Shown here in pieces: positions 1 to 8,929 of a stretch of DNA of 17,621 nt. Position 1 is the first letter of the stretch; each line of letters opens with the position of its first letter. The stretch is taken from assembly GCA_002803225.1 (NCBI GenBank), contig NXFV01000712.1, positions 1-17,621 of the forward strand, in the 5' to 3' direction. Below the pieces are notes generated by a model that saw only the letters and a program-made list of their open reading frames with translations, did no database searches and was not told the DNA's origin. Source of the DNA: Gamarada debralockiae. Taxonomy: Eukaryota > Ascomycota > Leotiomycetes > Helotiales > Hyphodiscaceae. Position numbers and translations under genes: made by a program.

Positions 1-135
1 TTTTTGTTTGTATTACGTTATAGCAAGAAATTCGTTATATGATGTAAAACGCCACCTAATTTTAAAAAGTCCCCCAAAAATTCGTTATAGCCAGATATTC
101 GTTATATCCGAGTCCGTTATAGCCAGGTTTTACTG
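1..135 (-). mobile_element. Terminal end of a pogo/Tigger-like (Tc1/mariner superfamily) DNA transposon, partial
   Basis: Read on the minus strand, the element begins at 135 with CAGTAAAACCTGGCTATAAC and continues leftward out of the window. The core CGTTATA (TATAACG on the minus strand) occurs five times, at 16, 33, 83, 100 and 115. Pogo/Tigger-like transposons characteristically begin with CAGT and carry TATAACGAA-like motifs in their ends. A TA dinucleotide follows at 136-137, as expected for the TA target of this superfamily. The transposase and the other end lie outside the window, so a full element and a solo or MITE-like end cannot be told apart. Confidence 0.6.
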
Positions 136-317
136 TACTTCACTCAAAAGGACATCATACACATCCTCCTCCACCACCTCGCCATGTTCCCTTACAAATT
201 CAACAAAAGCTTCTTGATATGATGCAAAAATGTGATACATCGACGTTGACACGTAGTAAGTTCGTAGCCTGCTTGTACTGTTCTAGTGCTAATACTCTTT
301 AAGATCTTTTCTTTTAG

Positions 318-1829
318 CATTCTGACTTTCTTGCACTTTTACAAGAGCTTGGTGCAACGACAGTCAGTGAAATTCACCCTGCCTTTTCTAACCCAGAGAA
401 GTGGTCATATGTAATTAAAAAAAAACGAATTGTTCAATTTCCTTATGGAACGAACGTTGCTGTTATGTACTCAGTACCATTAGACTACGAAGAGGCTAAT
501 TTCCTTTAAGGATTACACTTTGAGCAAAGTCGTCAGCAGGATTTTGACCTTAAGGAGTCATGTGATAAGCTCTCTATCCTATTTACGAAGGAGATGATTT
601 CTTTCTTGCAATTTGCTTTACTACAAAGCAGGCAGAGTTGTTCCTAGAACAACGCACATTCCAAGTAGATATGGCATTCAATGGATGTGCTAGGAAATAT
701 AATGAGGTCGTAGTAGGCAAGTACTTAGGAGATAGTCGGGGGAATAAGTGTAAGTCAAAGTTGACCTTATAGATTTTATACTAGTAAGTAACTATATTCC
801 AGGTGCTGTATTTTGCCGGTGGTATACAAATGCTAATACTATTGAGATGTATGAACAAGGGTTTAATACATGGCTAGATAAGGTTGCTACAGTTACTGGA
901 CAAACTGTACAGTTTAAGCATATTCATGGATTTGATGGATTTGAGGTAATGATTGGGGACATGTGTCCAAAGACAAAAGATACTTTCTATGTATATTCTA
1001 CGTACAAGGAACATACTTTAACTAATATCTAATAGGGATGGGTCTTGCACTTCACAAGCGAGATACTTCTCATACGTGGCAACAACATATCAAGCATGTT
1101 TATATTGCGTGTCATATTCATCACAGCCGAAATATTCGCCAATTTCGAAAGCACCCTTTTTATGAAGAGATGAGAATACTTCCATATATGACAACACGCA
1201 ACGAAGTTAAAGCGTTCTTGGAAAATGCATTACATGACACAATCACTCGTGGCTGGGCAACCCATAAGAAGTGTGGTTGGGTAAGAATCTACGTTCTGAG
1301 TACTAAGGTAGCAGGCTAACTCTATATAGATCTTAGCAGGCCTTAATCCATTATTCTCAAGCATGGATCCTGATGTTTTTCGCGCAGCTCAACATGATTC
1401 TAATGATATCGAGTCAATTCATCGTCGTACAAACCGTTCTAGTAAATATTTAAGTCTTGTTGGTGCTGTTCGCAAGTAAGTACTACATATTATATACTCT
1501 CCTTGTACGTACTAACTACATTGTAGTGGCGCAAATCTTGATACCGATCGTCTTGTTCAAATTTATCAAAGTCTTCAGTATAATATTCGACCTTCATTCA
1601 AACGCCATATTGAGGTTGCACGTCGCCAGACTGCTCATGTAAAAAGAGGTAGAATCTTTAATACTTATTCTTTAATAATTACTAGCTATATAAAGCATGG
1701 CGCAATGCGCGCGTGGCTGCAATGCAGCCTCCCCGTACTTCGACTGCACCATCATCCTCTACAGCGATACCTAACGTCCTAGAAACTACGTCTGAAGTAG
1801 TTAGTAGCGAGTTGAGCCGGAGATATTGA
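318..1829 (+). pseudogene. Degenerate MULE-type (Mutator-like) transposase relic
   Basis: This is a chain of coding fragments in different frames that together resemble a fungal MULE-type DDE transposase. In order: a stretch from 318 with SEIHPAFSNPEKW; a segment near 660-745 with FQVDMAF, the probable first catalytic Asp; 803-990 with TGQTVQFKHIHGF and IGDMCP, the probable second Asp; 1038-1316 with ACHIHHSRN (a C/H motif) and GWATHKKCGW; and 1364-1475 with NDIESIHRRTN, the probable catalytic Glu. Spliceosomal introns are still visible: 750-802 (GTAAGT...AG), 1476-1526 (GTAAGT, branch site TACTAAC, TAG) and probably 256-317. A Pro/Ser/Thr-rich tail ends with TGA at 1827-1829. Breaks include a TAA near 508-510 and frame changes near 590 and 1036, so the copy is dead. 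The superfamily is inferred from the motif pattern; the 5' limit is uncertain. Confidence 0.6.
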
Positions 1830-2425
1830 GGGCAGTAAAACAGGGTTACGGGGACTCGTAGTGGATAACTCCCACTAATCCGCCCCCGACAGCAGTGTCG
1901 ACACGATATAGATACCTCTCCATGTATAGCCTCTCAACCTCCAACAAAAAGAAAGGCAAAGAAGGAAACCCCGATGTGGCTGGTGGCAGTTGTAGACGTT
2001 CTCGTCTGGCATTGCGTCTGCCAACCTATTTTCCACTTTTTCTTTCGAAAATATAAGGACCGACGCGCATACGCTACAGTTCTGCCACAAAACCTCAACA
2101 TGGGAGGAGAATTAGTCAATAATAACATAGGGATCAACAACAGCAATAAGGTTGACACCAACAACGTATCAGTATTTTGGTGACAAGGCAACAGGTAGCC
2201 AAGTCAAAATCTCCACAGGTGTGGTTTGAGAAAATTGAATAACGACGGGAGAGGAGTCGATGACGGAAAGAGTAATAGTCGGCGGTGCGAAATCTGATAG
2301 GGCAAATATTTGAAAGAAAGAGATGAGAAATGAAGGGGAGGCATCATCGTAATCTCACTACGACAACCGCTTGGTGGAGAGGCTTGTTTTGGAGGTAAGT
2401 GGATATCATTAAACGTGTCATTAAT
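1830..2425. other. Spacer between the transposase relic and the aspartic-protease-like gene
   Basis: No convincing gene is present. Short open frames on both strands at 1875-2191 resemble no family I recognise and lack coding character. The part nearest 2426 should contain the 3' untranslated region of the minus-strand aspartic-protease-like gene. The right limit of the transposon relic may extend somewhat into this stretch. Confidence 0.5.
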
Positions 2426-4539
2426 CTATTGCGGCGATCTAGCCATCTGCGCTCTCAGTGGCTGCGGACTCCGTTGAGAGATCTGTGGACTCTGTCCAGA
2501 AATCGGGGGACTCGGCAGAGGCGGACGGGGTAAGTCCTCCCTTTCCCTCCATCCTGTGGACCCTGAGCTGACCGTATCACCACCCGGCGTTGTAGCCCAG
2601 CTCCATCTAGGATGGGGAGCCGGTTCAATCGAATCACTCTGGCTCATCATCTCAGCCGCAACCTCTTCTCTCGCAGGCATCTCATGGATCTCAACCTCCG
2701 TACCATCTGCTTCCGCTGGATACAGATATTTCTTGCCATCTATCTCATAATACCTCTTGCCGTCCATCTCATGTATATTAGGAGTATTGTTGCCCTCCAT
2801 TTCGTGTTGGGGGCGAAGTACATTTCCGTCTGTTTCGACCACCCACTGGTTCTTGGTCGGATCTTCCATCTCTGCCGTACGCTGGGCTTCGGAGTTGTCG
2901 AGCTCGGCTTTGTGAAATGCGGAGTCGTTTTCAGGCGGTGGTTGATTTGATGCCGAGTTTTCGGATTCTGCAGTCTTTGCAGCGGCGGCCGCAGCTTCTG
3001 CTTTGCGACGACGAGGCTTCACACAGAAGTACCATAGAAGCAGTCCGATGGCTGCTAGTACGACGACTCCACCAACTACACCTCCCGCTACTGCTCCAGT
3101 GGAAACTCTAGATGAGGAGTTCGAATTGCTTCCTGATGATCCGGACGTCCCGTTTGATGTCGACGCTACCGAGGGTGGGATAATGGCTACTATGTTTTGC
3201 TGGGAATTTGGCACCCAGCTGCATTGCGAGACTGAGAAATTGCCCCGCTCGTAATCTGCCGTTACATATCTGCTCAATGTCAGTTCAGCAATCTTAATTC
3301 AAGACTTGAATTATGACTTACGCTTCTTGAAAGAATGTGCGTCCCAGAGTGTATTGGGTGGAGTTGACAGCTCGTTTCAACGGGAAATAAGGTGTTGAAG
3401 TGTTGACGATTGGTGAGGAGACCGTCAGATCGAAAGCTGCATAGGGTAACGTGATGTTGACGTTTGCTCCTGCTGTTAGATTACCCAGAGTGAAAGTTAT
3501 ATTGGCATTCTGGGCTTGTAATGCTGCCTGGTGCGTCGAGTTGAGGAGGTAGAGCTCCGTGTCGTTGTCCCAAACCAACCCAAAGGCTTTCTCGAATAAG
3601 GCGCAAGCCTCTACTGGCAGCCAGATAAATGGCAAAGATGAATCCACGAATGCCGGAATCGTAGCTGGCAGGAGCGCAGTACCAGTAGTCTGGTTGTCGG
3701 ACATTGTGATAGCCTCAAGCTGCACCGTAAGATCCCGAATGTCCTCTGAGGAGAATGAGAATGTTACGTCGTTGGGGACGAATTTCGAGGTATCATATCC
3801 ACCCAAGACCAAACTTCCAAGAACCTGATCCAACCGGTACTGATTCCCCGCGGTATAGCTCCAAGACAAGCTAGGAATTATGGACTTGTTCTTCAGATTT
3901 TGCATATAGCTCGGGATCGGGTCGTCGAAACTCGTGAAGTTGCTCGCTCTGGGATTGATTCCAAAATATCCAAGATAAAAGTCCTTATCTTCAAATCCCG
4001 CCACCGTCTGGTTGTCTAGTGTTGGTCCTCCACTGCCTTGCCATCCGAGTGTTACGTCGTCAAACCCAAGCTCTCCATTCGGAGTATATCCTAGGTCTTC
4101 GTCGATCAAAAGAGGGTAAATGTAAGTCGACGAATTTGCCATGTTGAATTGCCATGTTGAAGATGCATTCGGTTCGAAGAATCCGCCTCGTAGGTTCTGA
4201 CAGTTCGAAGGGTCTGTTGTAATACATCCGCCTGGGATGACTGCCAACGTTTGGAATCCTGATGTCGAGATCATAACTCTGACATCTTGTGCAGGCGTTC
4301 CGATCTGTATCGGAAAGCTGCTCCACGGTCCATCGTTGCCATCCCTTAAAATGAAATCAGCTCAGGTCTTGTTGAGGTCCAAATCGCACTCACCAGTTCT
4401 GGCTTGCAGCGACAACAATGGGTGCGGGTACTGTTGCGCGGGTATCTAAGCGTACTGCGACATCGTCTGTAACACCAAGACTCCTTTTCAGAAGTCCCAG
4501 TTGTATTATGAGCAGACTCGAGAGTGTCCGTATTTGCAT
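2426..4539 (-). CDS. Membrane-anchored aspartic-protease-like protein (peptidase A1 fold, probably inactive), 670 aa
   Basis: Three exons: 4394-4539, 3322-4344 and 2426-3269. The introns are 4345-4393 (GTGAGT...AAG, 49 nt) and 3270-3321 (GTAAGT...CAG, 52 nt); both splices restore one continuous frame. The ATG at 4539 starts a hydrophobic N-terminal signal segment, and no in-frame upstream start fits. A pepsin-like ectodomain follows: WDGNDGPWSSFPIQIGTPAQ (49-68), then STS at 75-77 where active enzymes have the first DTG; LVLGGYD (227-233); a second active-site-like FVDSS at 281-285; and YTLGRTFFQEAYV near 380-392, the usual conserved C-lobe strand. There are many N-glycosylation sites (NxS/T). 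A Ser/Asn/Gly-rich stalk precedes one transmembrane helix (about 448-472), a basic stop-transfer KPRRRK and a cytoplasmic tail with poly-Ala, acidic EMEG/EMDG-type motifs and a Pro/Ser-rich end. Loss of the first Asp predicts a non-catalytic surface protein. Family assignment is strong; biological role is unknown. Confidence 0.88.
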
Positions 4540-5995
4540 CTTCTCATAAGGACCAAGCCATTGGAATCATGTCGCAACAGTTCGAGGAGAAATCCCAGAA
4601 ATGAGGGACGGACATTTGGCGGGACGAAAATAAAGTTGGTAGATTCAGGCTTGTCAATTCACAACTTGGGGGGGTCCAATCACTGAAGACGCCTGGTTGC
4701 GGGTTGCGGCAGATTACGGCCAGGGGCAAGATCGTCGTTTTACCCGAAATCAGCCCTGCACGACCTGCGATCAGCTTTCTTTGCTGACAATGGCCCTCTT
4801 AACCTGTAAACATTTTCCAGAACATTCATTGGAAGCTAGTTCCGGTGGTCTTCATTTGAACAGGAAAAGCCCGAGATGGAAGTACGCCAGTGCCGGGTAC
4901 TAATTCGTACAGTAATTTCGAGAGAGAGAAATTTCACCTTCCAAGCAACAAGTCTGATCGTGCTGCTGAAGCATTTGAACCACGTCACCACACTAATTAA
5001 ACCCCTCCAAGCGTGTTTATCATAGGTCAAATGGAGATTCCCGTTCTGCTTTGCGCGTGTAAGATTTTGGGCATGGCTACTTTCTTACGAAGCCGCAACT
5101 GCGATTGGACTGCCTTGCGGATTTTAGACGCCCTTAAAAAGCCGAGGTCGCACAACCAATTTGGAGGTATATTTAGGGCCAAGTGGTTCTACGGAGTACT
5201 GTACTGTACTCTGAAAGTGGAGGCGAAGCAGCGTAAAAATACCTGGCCGCATGCAGATTGCTCCACTCACTACTGTAGTAGGACTAGCGCAGCAAGAACC
5301 CCTCCGCCGAGACTTCCTTTCCACCTCGATTGTCGCGTCAACATCAGACGCTTTTGAATAGGGCTGAGGAATTTATTGACAATAACCGCTCGCGTGCCAA
5401 AGGGAAGATAATGATCTCGCGGCTATACAAAGTAAAGTCACGGAACTGCCAAATTGAATTTCTTCAGCTGAACCTCACAGTTTTGTTCAACCATTGCGCA
5501 AAAAAAAAATTGGAAGGTAACACAAGCACACTCAAGGATCCAGGGTGCAGGCTGCCACAGCCGCATCTTTCCCTCCCTGAAATGTATATTTGAGCTGAAT
5601 GGCCAGCAAAGTATGCAGGTACTGTGCCGCACCGATGTTCCAATCGGACGAATGCATCGATGTCGATCTCTTTTTGAAAACCTTCTTCTTCCTTGTGCAT
5701 TTTGCACAGCCTTACAGACTTTAGTAGTGACATGAACCCGTCTCGCATTCTTAACCAATCAATTACCACTGTGGTAGGTGAGTTCTGGAAAGTGGGGACT
5801 GACAAGTGGGAGGCAAGTTAAAATAGCTCGACCATATTACTGTATTCGAAAAATTGCTTGCACATGACGAGATGACATGACATGGGGTTCCTTGACGATC
5901 ATGCTCATTATATACTCAGTAGGTACTCCGCAAGTGTCGAGAGATAGATATGCGGGGAGAACCTTTTCCTTACGACATTCGTTTGACCTTTCAAG
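4540..5995. promoter_or_regulatory. Shared divergent upstream region of the aspartic-protease-like and wall-protein genes
   Basis: This 1.46 kb stretch separates two divergently transcribed genes and must hold both promoters. A TATATA box candidate lies at 5909-5914, 82-87 nt before the plus-strand start codon at 5996. Open frames within it, including one of 113 codons on the minus strand (5464-5805), match no family I know and show no domain or signal peptide, so I do not call them genes. A GA-rich tract near 4918-4930 is the only simple repeat noticed. Confidence 0.5.
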
Positions 5996-8198
5996 ATGTT
6001 GATGTTTGCAAGCCCGGGGCTAGGACTGCTTGCTCTGCTTAATTTTGCCCAAGGGCTGGCTGGTATATTTCTCACTTCAAGGCTTCATTGTGGTCAAGGC
6101 TAATCAGTCGTCCGACTTTCCAGGGACGCCAACACCAACACCCACTCGCTTCTCAAACACGACCACTCCAACCTCAAGTGGGAGTCTCAGTGCGATTACT
6201 GATGCATGTTGTTTCGTCGTTCTCGACACCATCTACGAGAACTGGTGGCAAGAGGTATCAACTTCGACCTATTACAACGTGGTGAACCTGACGTCTATCA
6301 CAACACTCATCACACCATACCCCACGGTCACCTCCACAAACTACGAGACCAACATCTACACGACAAACGCAACTTTCCACCTCGACGTTAATATAGGATA
6401 CAACCCGGTTACTCTCTATACGAACCTTGCACCCGGGCCAGAACAGACCACTAATGTGCTGAATGCCAACGGAACGCAGGGAGTAAACCAGCAACTTATA
6501 GCAGTGACCACTGCAGGAACGACGATTCACTCGCCTCAAGCCTTCTGGGCATACTCTACAGTGCGTATTATCACTGCCGAAGCCGTCACCGACTCTTCTG
6601 GGAACAAAGTATGCGGCACAGCATCCGCTTTCCGGTCTATCTACCCAGTCTACTCGAAGAGCACGCTCGGCTATACAAGCTCCACCTCCGACCAATTGCC
6701 TGACCCTATTGTCACCAGTACTTTGGTGTCCACCACGACGGAAGCCGATGTGCCTGCCTTCACGGGCATCAATTCCAATGTCAATTCGTATTTCTTCACC
6801 AACCAGACAACTACTCAAACAGGTGTGGTCATCTCTCTAACGACACCGTTCGTGTATGCTCCGACCCGAGGGGCGACGCTGGTGAGTTTGGAGCCTGAAG
6901 CCTGCAACCAAGGGACAGGAACAGAGAATTATGGATACCCAGTTCAAACATTGCTCGACTACCTTGTCAAGAACCCAGCCTACAGTTCTCAATACCCAGG
7001 ATTGGAGAACTGTCTCCCTGGTGGGCCAGCGATTATTGAAGTGCAGTCTTGTTCGGCGGCTGCTCCATTTTACGAGACTCCTGGAGGCGATTTGACTTCT
7101 GGTACTGTGATTACAGTTACTCCGACTGGGGTAACTCCCCAACCTGAGTCTGTGGGTTCATCGACGATGGCATCTCCAACGCAAACAGCTTTAACTTCTA
7201 CGGAAGTTGCTGTTCCTCTTCCATCATCGATTTTGCCATCTCAAACGCCATCTGTAGTCCCGTCTACGCAAATAGAAACTCCAAGTCCGAGTCCTCCTTC
7301 CACAGAAACATCAGCTGTCATAAACTCGCCGACACCTTCTCCCAACTCCCCAGAATCTCAAAGTCCGAGTCCTCCTTCCATAGAAACATCAGCTGTCGTA
7401 AACTCGCCGACACCTTCCCCCAACGCCCCAGAATCTCAAAGTCCGAGTCCTCCTTCCACAGAAACATCCGCTGTCGTAAACTCGCCGAAACCTTCCCCAA
7501 ACGCCCCAGAATCTCAATCTACGTTAACGTCAGCCAACGCCCCCACAGCTTCGTCGCCGCCCGTCTCGCCAAATAGCTTATCCCCTGCATCCTCCTCAGC
7601 TGCGGCAATAGCAAGCGCCATAGCTTCTGGAATCGGAGCTACGCCCATAACTGGGGCACCTACTATTATTTCCGGAACGTCAGAAATTGTCGTTTCTGGT
7701 GAAACCACCGTCCCTGTGAATCCCGCCGTCCCAGTGTCAGGAAGCACCACCGTTATTGGAGGAGTGACGAACGTCATAGTATCGTATGCAACCACAGTCC
7801 CAGTTTCGAATCTCGTGGCGAACTTACCGGGAAGTACCACAATCGTCTCGGGCACTCTCAATGTTGTGCTGGGAACGGGAGCCTCACCCACGACAATTTC
7901 TTTGAACTCGAATATTCCTGGACTATCTGGCAGTACGTTCGTATCAGTAAGTGGGAGTCAGACACGGACTTTTGTCGTTGTGAGCACACCGGAGACGGTA
8001 CCTGTGGTTTTGGGAAAGCCGACTCAAAGTGCTGCTGCGTCTGGTGGGGTAACTGGGAGCGGAAGTGGGGGTTTGAATTCTACTGCCCCAGTGCAGTTTA
8101 CTTCGGCGGGGGTGCGGACGAGTTGCGTTGTGTGTGTGGATGTGGTAGCGAGTGTGATTTATGGAATCGTACTGTTTGGGATCGGGATTGTATTTTGA
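5996..8198 (+). CDS. Secreted Ser/Thr/Pro-rich wall-type protein with tandem repeats and GPI-signal-like tail, 713 aa
   Basis: Two exons, 5996-6062 and 6124-8198. The intron 6063-6123 (GTATAT, branch-like GCTAATC, TTCCAG) is the only splice I found that joins the signal-peptide frame to the long frame. Exon 1 gives a clear signal peptide, MLMFASPGLGLLALLNFAQG, with likely cleavage after GLA. A start at 6030 in the long frame would give a poorer N-terminus. The mature protein opens with a Thr/Pro run, then a roughly 330-residue domain with few Cys and many N-glycosylation sites that I cannot assign. Next is an S/T/P-rich, presumably O-mannosylated, region containing three 26-residue repeats (residues 410-487), then a Gly/Ser/Thr/Val-rich part with repeated SGTxxVVxSG-like strands. 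The C-terminus is about 20 hydrophobic residues with no basic tail, typical of a GPI-anchor signal. This suggests a cell-wall or membrane-attached surface protein; function unknown. Confidence 0.8.
7284..7517 (+). repeat. Three 78 bp in-frame tandem repeats (26 residues each)
   Basis: Units begin at 7284, 7362 and 7440, each starting AGTCCGAGTCCTCCTTCCA and coding for SPSPPS(T/I)ETSAV(I/V)NSP then (T/K)PSPN(S/A)PESQ. By eye, adjacent units differ at about 4 of 78 bases, so the array is young or kept uniform by slippage or gene conversion. All units are exact multiples of three, so copy-number changes would keep the frame. Confidence 0.95.
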
Positions 8199-8929
8199 GT
8201 CTTGGGGATATGAGGGATCATAAAGTATTATGCAAGGGGACGAGTTAATATTCTTGTACATACATTCCAACATACACCCCCCAATAGGAAGAGATGGCGG
8301 AGTAATCAGGATACTACTTCATGGTTATCTCAAATTCAAACGTTAAAATACTGAAACAGCATGAATAAAATATTCATTTTCATTGCAAGCACAGTTCAGG
8401 ACTCTGAAAGTCCGTGGAATGAGAGCTTCAGGTGCCAAATGTGAACGTGGGTTGGCTGACGCGAGAGAGGAATGAGAAGCACGTGGGAATCAAAGAAGGT
8501 AACGTTACCAAGTCTCTGGTTTGCGAAGACATCGTGATCTAAACTTGCACGAAAAAGGAAAAGGTACCAAGAGCATCAACTGCTCTTCTCTTGGTTCCCA
8601 TATTCATTTTCTTATCCGCAAACTTATCAGCGATTCGAATGACGAGCATCACCCTCATATTTGCTTTCTTTTTGCAACTGCAATTTCATTCTTCACAAAT
8701 GCCAAAAGGCAGGACGTTTTTGCTGTGACGGTGGCTTATTGTGCTGTACTCGTGGTGTTTATAGGGAACCTGCAACAGCGACAATTGTCGCAATGAGCAG
8801 TACATAGTAGAGAAACACTACTCCCCCCCGTTGTGGAACATGCTCTTGCGTCGATTCCTAGCTACGTGTTCTGAAATACGCCACATTCTCTGCACTGTAG
8901 TTATAATTCTGATTGATCGGTGAATACAC
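8199..8929. other. Convergent intergenic region between the wall-protein and HET genes
   Basis: The 3' ends of both neighbours face each other here. An AATAAA at 8364-8369, about 165 bp past the plus-strand stop, could be a polyadenylation signal. A CACGTG hexamer (8480-8485) and a 12 bp palindrome GGTAACGTTACC (8499-8510) are present but have no clear partner gene. A 91-codon frame at 8521-8796 has hydrophobic stretches but no convincing signal peptide or family and is not called. Confidence 0.4.

Noticed and set aside
136..240. Minus-strand frame of 35 codons starting MYHIFASYQEAFVEFVREHG
   Set aside because: Composition looks protein-like, but it is short, ends inside the pogo-like terminus, and matches nothing I recognise.
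1875..2191. Overlapping small frames on both strands
   Set aside because: No domain, signal peptide or consistent coding character; they overlap each other in opposite directions.
5464..5805. 113-codon minus-strand frame starting MSVPTFQNSPTTVV
   Set aside because: No recognisable family; lies in the shared promoter region and looks like a chance frame.
6258..6818. 186-codon minus-strand frame
   Set aside because: Fully antisense to the well-supported wall-protein gene; a shadow of its codon usage.
7514..7891. 125-codon minus-strand frame and a repetitive one at 7318-7500
   Set aside because: Antisense shadows of the repeat and Gly/Ser/Val-rich parts of the wall protein.
8521..8796. Possible small secreted Cys-containing protein
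   Set aside because: A Cys-containing stretch (TCNSDNC) exists in another frame near 8767-8790, but stops interrupt it and no signal peptide joins it without forcing splices.
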